Of a DNA stretch of 10,234 nt, positions 1 through 6,811 are shown one piece after another. The notes beneath the pieces were generated by a model. It had not been told where the DNA came from, did no database searches, and worked only from the letters and a program-made list of their open reading frames with translations. The stretch spans positions 1 to 10,234 of the forward strand of contig JALOCC010000060.1 of NCBI GenBank assembly GCA_023227945.1, read 5' to 3'. The stretch comes from Candidatus Omnitrophota bacterium. Its GTDB lineage: Bacteria > Omnitrophota > Gorgyraeia > Duberdicusellales > 4484-171. A program made the position numbers and the translations under genes. Every line of letters begins with the position of its first letter. The first letter of the stretch is position 1.

Positions 1-1
1 A

Positions 2-475
2 AATGCTTTTAGTGTTCCCGGAGGGTACATCTATATTTATAAAGCACTTTTGGATGACTTAAATGATGATGAGCTTGCATTTGTTCTTGCGCACGAAATG
101 GGCCATGTGGTATCGCGCCATGTAATTAAGAAGCTGCAGGCAGCAATGGGCTATAACCTTTTAATCCTTGCTTCCGGCGCAGCCAGCCGCGATGGCCAAT
201 TTACCCAAGGGGTTTCTTTTGCCCTTGCCCAGATTATGGCTGCTTATTCACGGGAGGATGAGTTTAATGCTGATGAATTGGCGGTAAAATACATGCAAGC
301 CTTGCAATTTAACCCTAAGGCAGGCATAGAAGTTATGGAAAAATTATATAAAGAAAACAAGAAAAAAATATACCCAATTTCCTATTTTAGAACCCATCCT
401 TATACTGCGCAAAGAATAGCCCACATTAGAGAAACACTCCACTTGCCGTTATCCGTGGCAGATTACATCAATTGA
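2..475 (+). CDS. M48-family zinc metalloprotease, 3' part (5' end outside window)
   Basis: This is the C-terminal 157 codons of a zinc metallopeptidase; the frame is open from the window edge, so the start lies upstream. The fragment opens with an NAFSVPGGYIYI segment, the conserved strand before the active-site helix in M48 peptidases. The zinc-binding HEMGH motif is at fragment residues 31-35. The third zinc ligand is probably E87 in EFNADE, which fits the family ExxAD pattern. The tail (FRTHPYTAQRIAHIRE) matches the usual M48 ending in which HP is followed by an amphipathic helix. No membrane segment or TPR repeat is seen in this part, so it resembles the BepA/LoiP-like periplasmic peptidases or the catalytic core of a larger protein; which of these cannot be told without the N-terminus. 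It converges with the CPBP gene, and a palindromic element fills the whole gap between the two stop codons. Confidence 0.93.
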   Translation, partial: NAFSVPGGYIYIYKALLDDLNDDELAFVLAHEMGHVVSRHVIKKLQAAMGYNLLILASGAASRDGQFTQGVSFALAQIMAAYSREDEFNADELAVKYMQALQFNPKAGIEVMEKLYKENKKKIYPISYFRTHPYTAQRIAHIRETLHLPLSVADYIN

Positions 476-587
476 TACACAGATAATCACAGACCAGCCT
501 GTCAAAGCTTTGTGCGGCAGGCTGGGATGATCACAGATGATTTTATCTTGGCAATCTGTGATTTCTTATCTGGGATCGTCTGTGTAT
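475..587. repeat. Nested palindromic element filling the gap between two convergent genes
   Basis: Outer arms 475-493 and 569-587 are inverted copies matching at 16 of 19 positions, with a perfect nine-base end (atacacaga/tctgtgtat). Inside lie two further hairpins: 494-501 with 518-525 (ccagcctg/caggctgg, perfect) and 530-538 with 554-562 (atcacagat/atctgtgat, perfect). Together they can fold as a three-way junction. The word cacaga recurs in both orientations. The element begins at the last base of the M48 stop codon and ends at the last base of the CPBP stop codon. It may act as a bidirectional terminator or be a MITE-like mobile palindrome; no long T tract follows any arm, so termination is inferred. 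Confidence 0.75.
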
Positions 588-1549
588 TAAACAAGGATTT
601 TAACCAATAAAAGAAAAGAGAGATTAAGGGAATTGTGTATTATGTGAAAGAGGATAGGCGAGATTATGTTGTTGGTTTTTTCATATATATAACAAAGACA
701 AATTGCCAATATCAATAAAGGTAAGGCATCCTGGTTGCTTCGATGAAGTATAGCAAAGAGGAGTGAAGAAGAAAAAGCAGATAATAGAAAACCATATTTT
801 TTTCTAAATACTTTATAAACAAAGCCCCTGAAAAAAAGCTCTTCTGCAACTGGGCCGAGGAAGACAATTTGAAATACAAGGAAAGAAAGCAGGGATGCAT
901 TTTTTATCTTTAAAAATAATTCTATTGCAGGGTTAATTGAGGTTTCAATGCCTAATTTTTCCAAAATAAAATTATTTATAAAAATAATTCCCATCAAAAT
1001 GGGCAGAATTGTTAAATATTTTTTTAATGTATACAAAGCCCTGTTTGTGTTTAATCTAAAATCAAGATAGCTGCTTTTGATATATTTAACAATTATCAAA
1101 ATAACCCCTGTTTCAATGATTAGATTAGAAAATACAATTGCCCCCAGAGGATTGACTTTGAGTTTAAGAATAACTATTAGCCATTGCGAAAAATAAATTA
1201 TCAGCGCAAGAAATATTATAAAAAATATAAGTTTGCTTGATTCTTCTTGCGATAAGGGTAAGGGCTTATCTTGGTTTTTAAATTCAAACAAAGGTTTTTT
1301 GAGATTACGGATAATAAAACTAATCAAGTTGAAGAATCCATAAAAAATGGCTATTGAGCAACCTAATATTAGAATTTCAATTAAAAAGAAATATGGGTTG
1401 TTGATTAGTTTATCTTTGTCAAAAGCTATTTTAAAGTGCTGATATTTTGCTGGTTCTGTCGGGATAGATAGTTGGATAAATATAATTAAAAGAAGGCAGA
1501 TAAGGCTTAAGAGGATGAATATATTTCTTTTGGCATTAAGTTTTGGCAT
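587..1549 (-). CDS. CPBP (Abi/CaaX-type) intramembrane glutamic protease
   Basis: A 320-residue polytopic membrane protein of the CPBP family, related to Rce1-type glutamic endopeptidases. Three family motifs are present in order: EELFFR at residues 236-241 (EExxxR), FAILH at 265-269 (FxxxH) and HIIHN at 302-306 (HxxxN). They carry the catalytic Glu and supporting His and Asn residues, and they sit in hydrophobic helices near the C-terminus, as expected. Roughly 160 N-terminal residues form extra hydrophobic segments with a Lys-rich loop near 83-105, an extension not needed for the core domain. The substrate is unknown; bacterial relatives include bacteriocin self-immunity proteins and peptide-processing enzymes. 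The ATG at 1549 has only a weak upstream purine stretch. The start lies 15 bases after the 3' end of tRNA-Ser on the same strand, so the two may share a transcript. Confidence 0.9.
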   Translation of the reverse strand: MPKLNAKRNIFILLSLICLLLIIFIQLSIPTEPAKYQHFKIAFDKDKLINNPYFFLIEILILGCSIAIFYGFFNLISFIIRNLKKPLFEFKNQDKPLPLSQEESSKLIFFIIFLALIIYFSQWLIVILKLKVNPLGAIVFSNLIIETGVILIIVKYIKSSYLDFRLNTNRALYTLKKYLTILPILMGIIFINNFILEKLGIETSINPAIELFLKIKNASLLSFLVFQIVFLGPVAEELFFRGFVYKVFRKKYGFLLSAFSSSLLFAILHRSNQDALPLLILAICLCYIYEKTNNIISPILFHIIHNSLNLSFLLLVKILV

Positions 1550-1564
1550 CCGTAATTTATAACT

Positions 1565-1655
1565 TGGCGGAGGAGAGAGGATTTGAACCTCTGAGGAGCA
1601 TAAAGCCCCTACTGGTTTTCGAGACCAGCGCTTTCAACCACTCAGCCACTCCTCC
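1565..1655 (-). tRNA. tRNA-Ser (anticodon CGA)
   Basis: Read on the minus strand, the acceptor stem ggaggag pairs with ctcctcc, followed by discriminator G and an encoded CCA (plus positions 1565-1567). The anticodon stem ctggt/accag encloses loop ctcgaaa with anticodon CGA (plus 1619-1621), which reads UCG. A long variable arm gives 91 nt, typical for class II serine tRNAs. The T-arm gaggttcaaatcctc is intact. It lies between tRNA-Leu and the CPBP gene, all on the minus strand. Confidence 0.97.
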
Positions 1656-1712
1656 AAATATTATCTTTGCTAAAGATTATGTTCATTACTTATAAAGCAA
1701 CCCGCAGTAATT

Positions 1713-1792
1713 AAAATGCGGAAGGAGGGACTTGTATGCAGCGTTCGCCGTAAGGCGAACTTTCTTTTTGCTGCATCCAAGGTAACTCCCGC
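1713..1792 (-). repeat. Copy of the tRNA-Leu 3' end joined to a long hairpin
   Basis: Positions 1713-1734 repeat 1837-1858 exactly over 22 nt. That sequence is the 3' end of tRNA-Leu plus four flanking bases. The copy breaks off in the T-loop. Beyond the break lies a palindrome: 1731-1742 pairs with 1770-1781 at 11 of 12 positions and encloses a perfect hairpin, 1743-1749 with 1754-1760 (gttcgcc/ggcgaac, loop gtaa). A T-rich run (1761-1769) follows the inner hairpin on the plus strand, but no plus-strand gene precedes it. The ends gcgg (1718-1721) and ccgc (1789-1792) can also pair. It is either a tRNA remnant or a scar of insertion at the tRNA 3' end. Confidence 0.75.
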
Positions 1793-1840
1793 AAAACGTT
1801 TCACTGTCAAAGGCTAACAAAACTTTTCAAAGAAACAAAA

Positions 1841-1922
1841 TGCGGAAGGAGGGACTTGAACCCTCATGGAGTTACCCATACGCTTCTGAGACGTACGCGT
1901 ATGCCAATTCCGCCACTTCCGC
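1841..1922 (-). tRNA. tRNA-Leu (anticodon CAG)
   Basis: On the minus strand the acceptor gcggaag pairs with cttccgc, with discriminator A and no encoded CCA, so CCA must be added afterwards. The anticodon arm is tacgt-ctcagaa-gcgta, giving anticodon CAG (plus 1886-1888) that reads CUG. The long variable arm and T-arm (gagggttcaagtccctc) are intact, total 82 nt. Its last 18 nt plus four flanking bases are duplicated at 1713-1734. A near-consensus minus-strand promoter lies at 2007-2036, about 85 bases upstream. Confidence 0.97.
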
Positions 1923-1936
1923 AACAGATGAAGAAT

Positions 1937-2002
1937 GTTGAGGCTAAGGTTAAGGTCGAGTAGCAAATTTCCCAGCCTTAACCCCAACCCCAGCCTTAAC
2001 CT
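1937..2002. repeat. GGTTAAGG-word inverted and direct repeat in the tRNA-Leu leader
   Basis: The nine-base arm aggttaagg at 1947-1955 is complementary to ccttaacct at 1994-2002, and its inner eight bases also match 1976-1983. A 13-base direct repeat (cccagccttaacc) occurs at 1971-1983 and 1989-2001, period 18. The stretch would be transcribed as the 5' leader of the tRNA-Leu/tRNA-Ser transcript. Its open plus-strand frame encodes a low-complexity Arg/Ser/Pro stretch and is not taken as coding. Confidence 0.6.
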
Positions 2003-2006
2003 TTAT

Positions 2007-2036
2007 ATAATACCTGTATTTTATTGTCTTTGTCAA
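2007..2036 (-). promoter_or_regulatory. Minus-strand promoter for tRNA-Leu, tRNA-Ser and possibly CPBP
   Basis: Reading the minus strand, TTGACA (plus 2031-2036, full match to the sigma-70 -35 consensus) is followed after 18 bases by TATTAT (plus 2007-2012, five of six). The predicted start is near 2000, giving a leader of roughly 77 bases before tRNA-Leu. Its -35 box overlaps the -35 box of the opposite promoter by five bases. Confidence 0.65.
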
Positions 2037-2057
2037 CAAAATATACTATGCTATAAT
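2030..2057 (+). promoter_or_regulatory. Plus-strand promoter of the AEC permease gene
   Basis: TTGTCA at 2030-2035 (five of six) is separated by 16 bases from a perfect TATAAT at 2052-2057. The ATG of the permease begins only six bases after the -10 box, where transcription would be expected to start, so the mRNA is probably leaderless. No Shine-Dalgarno sequence precedes the ATG. Confidence 0.65.
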
Positions 2058-2063
2058 TCTATT

Positions 2064-3011
2064 ATGCTTGAAATATCTTTAGCTGTCATAAAGCTCACTA
2101 TAATCACTATATTGGGATATTATTTTTACAAGAAGAATATTGTCGACCAAAAAGTCCTTGATTTCCTGATTTTATTTGTTGTAAATTTTACTATTCCTTT
2201 TTTGGCTTTTTCTCATATAGTTGGAAGTTTACAACGAGATATCCAGCCACAGCCTTTTATATTTATACTTTTAAGTTTTGTAATTTTTGGTGTAAGTTTT
2301 ATTTTAGGGTATATTTTTTCATTCAAAAGGAGCCATGAATTCAAAAAAGAATTTACCAGCATTGTGAGTTTTCAGAATTGCGGATATCTCCCTTTGAGTA
2401 TGGCTGCTTTTTTGTTTCCCGCAAATGTGAGAGAAAAATTTATTATCTATACTTTTCTTTACATAGTTGGTTTCGATATAATTTTCTGGTCTGTAGGCAC
2501 TTATTTTATTTTTAAAAAGAAAGGCGAGCAATTAAAATTGAAATCTATTTTCACTCCGCCGATAATTGCAACCTTATCGGCTATCCTTTTTGTGTATGCA
2601 GGTATCGTAAAATTTATACCACAGGTTTTACTTGAACCGATTAAAATGATAGGTGATACAAGTTTTGTGCTTTCAATGTTGATTTTGGGCTGTTGGCTTG
2701 CGCGTATTGATACTACGTCGTTAGGCAAAAGATTGCCGATAGTCCTAGAGGCAAGTGCGCTTAAGCTTATAGTTATTCCTCTTATTTTCCTGATTTCTGT
2801 CATAAAATTTGATATTTCTTCTCTTTTTGGGCTTTTTGTTATCATGCAGGCTGCGATGCCCTCTGCAGTATCTTTGCCTATTATTGTTAATTTACATAAA
2901 GCTGATAGCGAGTTTGTTTCTCAGGGGGTGTTGTTTACGCACATTTTAAGCATACTCACTATTCCCTTATGGGTCGGTTTATATCTAAAATTTTCTCATT
3001 TTTCTTTTTAA
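2064..3011 (+). CDS. AEC (auxin efflux carrier) family permease
   Basis: A 315-residue, strongly hydrophobic inner-membrane protein with about ten predicted segments, the usual size of the AEC family, which exports or exchanges small organic anions. The N-terminus (MLEISLAVIKLTIITILGYY) and the following FTIPFLAFSHI near residues 42-52 match the family opening. QNCGYLPLSMA (104-114) resembles the conserved Asn/Gly-containing helix, and AMPSAVSLPIIV near 264-275 plus LTIPLW near 298-303 match the family's C-terminal repeat. The substrate cannot be read from sequence. The start at 2064 was chosen over an upstream in-frame start at 1935 because the extra 43 residues are low complexity, lie inside a repeat and cross the promoter. 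smpB follows after 84 bases on the same strand and may be co-transcribed. Confidence 0.88.
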   Translation: MLEISLAVIKLTIITILGYYFYKKNIVDQKVLDFLILFVVNFTIPFLAFSHIVGSLQRDIQPQPFIFILLSFVIFGVSFILGYIFSFKRSHEFKKEFTSIVSFQNCGYLPLSMAAFLFPANVREKFIIYTFLYIVGFDIIFWSVGTYFIFKKKGEQLKLKSIFTPPIIATLSAILFVYAGIVKFIPQVLLEPIKMIGDTSFVLSMLILGCWLARIDTTSLGKRLPIVLEASALKLIVIPLIFLISVIKFDISSLFGLFVIMQAAMPSAVSLPIIVNLHKADSEFVSQGVLFTHILSILTIPLWVGLYLKFSHFSF

Positions 3012-3016
3012 TATGA

Positions 3017-3097
3017 ACCCAGCCCCTCCGAAGTAGCATATAACCTATCGGAGAGGCAGAGGGGGTACATTAAAAATTTTGAATGGAGGGGCTAGGT
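3017..3097 (+). promoter_or_regulatory. smpB leader with competing hairpins over the ribosome binding site
   Basis: One pyrimidine-rich arm can pair with more than one partner. With 3048-3057, bases 3022-3031 form a local hairpin with nine of ten pairs and a 16-base loop. With 3085-3097, bases 3017-3029 form twelve of thirteen pairs, covering the Shine-Dalgarno sequence (3085-3091) and the first two bases of the GTG start. A third purine run (3059-3064) also complements 3023-3028. The folds exclude each other, so the leader could switch smpB translation. This is read from base pairing only; no known riboswitch class was recognised. Confidence 0.55.
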
Positions 3098-3554
3098 GAA
3101 AATAATAGCTACCAACAGAAAAGCAAGAAGGGATTACGAAATCTTAGAAACTTATGAAGCGGGCATCGAGCTTAAAGGAACAGAGGTTAAATCGCTTCGT
3201 ACGCGCGGTTGCTCCATAGAGGAAGCATTTGCAAGGATTGATGGCGGAGAAGTATTTGCTTACAATTTAAATATACCGGAATACGAAAAAAGTTTTTATT
3301 TTAGGTCAAGCCCAAAAAGGATACGTAAGCTTTTACTCCATAAAAAGGAAATAAAACGCCTTATAGGGCTTACTACCCAGCGTGGGCTTACTCTTATACC
3401 GCTTAAAATATATTTTAATGATAATAATTTGGTTAAGATAGAAATTTCTCTGGCCAAGGGAAAGCTACTGCATGATAAGCGCAGAAAGATAAGGGAAGAG
3501 ATAGCCGACCGCGAAACAAGACGTGAACTAAAAAGGTTCAATAAGGCACGGTAA
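3096..3554 (+). CDS. smpB: SsrA-binding protein SmpB
   Basis: A 152-residue basic protein, the normal length of SmpB. It binds tmRNA (ssrA), helps load it into ribosomes stalled on broken mRNAs and takes the place of an anticodon stem in the decoding centre. The opening KIIATNRKARRDYEILETYEAGIELKGTEVKSLR is a close match to the family, followed by the beta-barrel core. The Lys/Arg-rich C-terminal tail (HDKRRKIREEIADRETRRELKR) is the part that forms a helix in the mRNA channel. The start is GTG at 3096, with ggagggg at 3085-3091 as Shine-Dalgarno five to six bases upstream. No ssrA gene was seen in the window. Start-site accessibility may be controlled by the leader at 3017-3097. A perfect hairpin follows before the next gene. 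Confidence 0.97.
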   Translation: MKIIATNRKARRDYEILETYEAGIELKGTEVKSLRTRGCSIEEAFARIDGGEVFAYNLNIPEYEKSFYFRSSPKRIRKLLLHKKEIKRLIGLTTQRGLTLIPLKIYFNDNNLVKIEISLAKGKLLHDKRRKIREEIADRETRRELKRFNKAR

Positions 3555-3565
3555 AACGTTAATTC

Positions 3566-3586
3566 GCCCCGACGTTACGTCGGGGC
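3566..3586. repeat. Perfect 9-bp hairpin between smpB and the phosphatase gene
   Basis: gccccgacg (3566-3574) pairs perfectly with cgtcggggc (3578-3586) around a tta loop. No T run follows; instead the next gene's Shine-Dalgarno starts six bases later, so a full terminator is unlikely. It may be an attenuating or processing hairpin between two co-transcribed genes, or a tiny palindromic insert like those at 1743-1760 and 7185-7201. Confidence 0.65.
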
Positions 3587-3603
3587 TCATTAAGGAGGAT
3601 ACA

Positions 3604-4389
3604 ATGGGCGATATGGTAAATTTAGCTGTTGACGCTGCTAAGGAGGCTGGAATACATCTTCTAAACAATTTCGGCAAAATCGGAAAAATCGAGAGTAAAG
3701 GCGATAGAAATCTGGCAACTAATTTTGATAAAGAAGCAGAACAGATAATTGTAGATAAGGTAAAAAGCAAATTTCCCGGGCACGGTATTCTTGCCGAAGA
3801 AGGCGGAGGAAGTAGCCTGGATAGTGATTTTATATGGATAATTGACCCTCTGGACGGCACCCATAACTTCATACGAAATATTAATATTTTCGGTGTTTCT
3901 ATAGGGATTTTGCATAGGAATAAATTCGTTGCCGGAGTTATCTATATGCCGGTTGATGATGAATTATACGTGGGAGAAAAAAACAATGGAGCTTATAAAA
4001 ATAACGAAAAAATCTGTGTATCTTCTACTAAAGAATTAAAAGAGTGCTCCATTTCTTTTGATTCAAGCATACGGTATTCCCCGGATGTTATGCTTAATGT
4101 ATTGGGAGATTTATCCAAAGAAATATTTAATGTGAGAATGTTAGGCTCATCCGCCAGGGCGTTATCTTATGTGACAGAAGGAAAACTTGATTTTTCCGTT
4201 GAGTTCCATGACCGTCCATGGGATTTTGCAGGCAGTGTGTGTATACTTGAAGAAGCCGGAGGAAAAATAACCGACTTAAAAGGACAAGATGTTACTCATG
4301 AAACAATAGGTTATATAGCGTCAAATGGCATAACGCATAGTAAAATCCAGAGGATTGTTTTTTCACGCATAAATCCAGCCCAATATTGA
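3604..4389 (+). CDS. Inositol monophosphatase (SuhB-like) family phosphatase
   Basis: A 261-residue Mg-dependent sugar-phosphate phosphatase of the inositol monophosphatase superfamily, usual length. Metal and substrate motifs are all present: D34 in KGDRNLATNFD, LAEEGG at 63-68 with E65/E66, DPLDGTHNF at 81-89 with D81 and D84, and WDFAG at 206-210 with D207. The HNF after DPLDGT favours an IMPase/SuhB-type enzyme over CysQ (3'-phosphoadenosine phosphatase), which usually has DGTKEF, but the exact substrate (inositol phosphate, fructose bisphosphate or another) is open. A strong Shine-Dalgarno, aaggagg at 3592-3598, sits five bases before ATG 3604 and decides the start; another ATG at 3613 is less well placed. 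It lies 49 bases after smpB and probably shares its transcript. Confidence 0.92.
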   Translation: MGDMVNLAVDAAKEAGIHLLNNFGKIGKIESKGDRNLATNFDKEAEQIIVDKVKSKFPGHGILAEEGGGSSLDSDFIWIIDPLDGTHNFIRNINIFGVSIGILHRNKFVAGVIYMPVDDELYVGEKNNGAYKNNEKICVSSTKELKECSISFDSSIRYSPDVMLNVLGDLSKEIFNVRMLGSSARALSYVTEGKLDFSVEFHDRPWDFAGSVCILEEAGGKITDLKGQDVTHETIGYIASNGITHSKIQRIVFSRINPAQY

Positions 4390-4414
4390 CACGGAAAGAA
4401 TATATGTTAACATA
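4386..4414 (+). promoter_or_regulatory. Possible metE promoter with 12-base palindrome
   Basis: TTGACA at 4386-4391, a full -35 match, overlaps the stop codon of the preceding gene. The expected -10 position falls on a perfect palindrome, tatgttaacata (4403-4414), where the -10 match is poor (taacat or aacata). The palindrome could be an operator. An alternative -10, TATAAT at 4484-4489, lacks a good -35. The 151-base region before metE shows no riboswitch that I recognise. Confidence 0.35.
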
Positions 4415-4540
4415 AAATTATTATAGTTTTTGTATTCTTCCCAGCATCTTTCCCGTAAAAATACTTAAACGCATCCGAATACATATAATAAGCAAATTAT
4501 CTAAAGGCATATAAATACAATTACAACAACTAAGGATTTT

Positions 4541-6739
4541 ATGAAAAATTATGCGTATGGTTTCCCGCGTTTAGGCAAGTGCCGTGAATTTAAAAAATCA
4601 ATAGAAGATTTCTGGGAAGGCAAAATCAACGAGAAGCAATTAGTTTCGCTCCTTAATGCCGTAGAAGAAGAGCGTATTTGTTTCTACAAAGAATATGTTG
4701 ACGCTTTTCCTCTTGGTGAATTTACATATTACGACAATATTCTTGATACAGCGCTTATCTTCGGCGTCTATAATTTTAAGAATTTTGAAACATATTTCAA
4801 TTACGCGCGCGGGAAAAATACCTTAGAACTTAAAAAATACTTCAATACAAATTATCACTATCTTGTTCCTTCAATAGAAAATAATTTCGAATTTAAACTT
4901 TCCTGGAACAAGCCGCTTTTCTATTTTAAAACATTTTTTTCATTCAAAGATGACCCAGTTTTTTTAATTGGCCCTTACACATTTTTGAGGCTAAGCAGGT
5001 TAAACGAAGATTTTGATAAAGCTTTTGAAAGGCTATGCGCCGCATATAAAAAACTTTTAGGTGAGTTAAAAAATAACCACGTTCATAGCATACATTTGGA
5101 AGAACCAGCTTTTTGCCTTGATGTCACAAAGAAAGACATAAAATCAATAGTAAGCAATTATAAAAAAATGATTCCCAGCGGGCTTAACATAAATCTTATA
5201 ACCTATTATGAAAGCGTAGATTTTCTGCCGCACTTGTATGAATTGCCTGTATCCGGTATAGGTTTGGATTTTATCGCAGGCGAGGATAATATTGATATTT
5301 TGAAAAAAAATGGTTTTCCAAAAGATAAAAAACTAATCTGCGGTTTAGTTGACGGCAGGAATCCGTTACGTTCAAATATAGAAGAAAAAGTTAAATTTCT
5401 GGAACTGATAAAGCGCGTTTCAAAATTAAGCGAAGAAAACATTATTGTATCTAATAGCGCGCCGCTTTTCCATTTACCCGTTACGCTAGACAACGAAGAA
5501 AATCTCGATGATAATATAAAGTCGAAAATAAGCTTTGCGAAGGAAAGATTGTATGAAATCAAACTTATCACGCAATTCTGTGAAGGAAAAACAAAAGCAG
5601 CGCGGAAGTGGAGCAGTAAAGTCACAAGTGGGCTTAGAAATAATATAGTTAAAAAAGATTTTGACACCTTGTCGCTTTTGCCAAAAAATTATACAAATAG
5701 AAAAAAACTTCAACAGAAAATTTTGAACTTGCCACTTTTTCCTACAACAACAATAGGAAGTTTTCCTCAGGATAAGGAGCTGCGTAAAGTTCGTTTCGGT
5801 TTTACGAGAGGGAATGTTTCTTTGCATGACTATGATAACTTTATAAGAGCCAAAATTTTTAATTTTATAGAAAAACAAGAAGAAATCGGCCTTGATATAC
5901 TTACGCACGGTGAATTTGAGAGAACGGATATGGTTGAATTCTTTGCGCAGAGGCTTAAAGGGTTTATAACAACCCAGAATGGCTGGGTTATTTCATATGG
6001 AACAAGAGTGTACCGGCCGCCTATAATTTACGATGAAATAAAAAGGGAACGGCCTTTAACCTTGAAGGAAACTTTTTATGCCCAAAGCATAGCCCCAAAG
6101 CCTGTAAAAGGCATTATCACCGGGCCAATTACTATTCTTGCCTGGAGTTATAATTTACGAAGCAGCCCGCTATGTATGATTTCTTTTGAGCTTGCCCATG
6201 CCCTCAATGAAGAGGTAAAAAATTTAGCGCAGAACGAAATAAAGATAATTCAAATAGATGAGCCCGCGATAAGGGAATTTGCACCATTAAAGAAAAGAAA
6301 AAAAGGTTTCTATTTTAGCTGGGCGGTGCGCAGTTTTAATATCGCTTCCCGGCTTTCGCCTGAGGTGCAAATTCATACTCACCTATGTTATTCAGAATTT
6401 TCTGAAATTATAAATTGGATAAAAAAAATGAATTTTGACGTAATCACCATTGAAGCCGCAAGGGAGGGCGCAAAGATAACAAATTCTTTCAAGGGTGTAA
6501 AATTTAACCGTGCCATAGGCCCTGGAGTTTGGGATATACATTCAAAATATCCGGCAGACGATAAAGTTATCCGTGGTGTTTTGGATAAAAGCATTAAAAT
6601 ATTTGGCCCAAAGAATGTCTGGATTAATCCTGATTGTGGCCTAAAAACAAGAAAATGGGAAGAGGTGGAAACTTCTCTAAGGTTAATGGTCAAAATTGCC
6701 AAAATCTATAGAAATAAATTCAAGAATCGCACAATTTGA
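4541..6739 (+). CDS. metE: Cobalamin-independent methionine synthase MetE
   Basis: A 732-residue 5-methyltetrahydropteroyltriglutamate-homocysteine methyltransferase, which transfers a methyl group from folate to homocysteine to make methionine in the cytosol. Length is close to the roughly 750 residues of E. coli MetE. The N-terminal barrel opens with GFPRLGKCREFKK, a match to the family start. The C-terminal catalytic barrel opens at TTTIGSFP (402-409). Zinc ligands are all present and correctly spaced: H614 and C616 in HTHLCYSEF, E638 in VITIE and C699 in NPDCGLKTR. HGEFERTDMVEFF and QNGWVISYGTRVYRPP also match. The ATG at 4541 has a modest aagga six bases upstream. It stands alone; presence of MetE implies methionine synthesis that does not need vitamin B12 but does not exclude a MetH elsewhere. 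Nothing is missing or truncated. Confidence 0.97.
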   Translation: MKNYAYGFPRLGKCREFKKSIEDFWEGKINEKQLVSLLNAVEEERICFYKEYVDAFPLGEFTYYDNILDTALIFGVYNFKNFETYFNYARGKNTLELKKYFNTNYHYLVPSIENNFEFKLSWNKPLFYFKTFFSFKDDPVFLIGPYTFLRLSRLNEDFDKAFERLCAAYKKLLGELKNNHVHSIHLEEPAFCLDVTKKDIKSIVSNYKKMIPSGLNINLITYYESVDFLPHLYELPVSGIGLDFIAGEDNIDILKKNGFPKDKKLICGLVDGRNPLRSNIEEKVKFLELIKRVSKLSEENIIVSNSAPLFHLPVTLDNEENLDDNIKSKISFAKERLYEIKLITQFCEGKTKAARKWSSKVTSGLRNNIVKKDFDTLSLLPKNYTNRKKLQQKILNLPLFPTTTIGSFPQDKELRKVRFGFTRGNVSLHDYDNFIRAKIFNFIEKQEEIGLDILTHGEFERTDMVEFFAQRLKGFITTQNGWVISYGTRVYRPPIIYDEIKRERPLTLKETFYAQSIAPKPVKGIITGPITILAWSYNLRSSPLCMISFELAHALNEEVKNLAQNEIKIIQIDEPAIREFAPLKKRKKGFYFSWAVRSFNIASRLSPEVQIHTHLCYSEFSEIINWIKKMNFDVITIEAAREGAKITNSFKGVKFNRAIGPGVWDIHSKYPADDKVIRGVLDKSIKIFGPKNVWINPDCGLKTRKWEEVETSLRLMVKIAKIYRNKFKNRTI

Positions 6740-6811
6740 ATCATTTAAATCGTTTATACAAGAACTAATTTCCCGCAAAAGCCGCCAAAATAGCTTTATC
6801 CGGCAAAGCCC

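Noticed and set aside
1743..1769. Plus-strand rho-independent terminator
   Set aside because: The hairpin and T-rich run have the right form, but no plus-strand gene lies upstream to be terminated and the hairpin is nested in a larger palindrome.
1935..2063. In-frame N-terminal extension of the AEC permease
   Set aside because: The extra residues are low complexity, lie within the GGTTAAGG repeat and across the promoter, and do not match the family N-terminus; ATG 2064 does.
4390..4540. SAM or cobalamin riboswitch before metE
   Set aside because: I could not identify the conserved cores or the nested stems of these classes; the region is AT-rich with only weak hairpins. A covariance-model search would be decisive.
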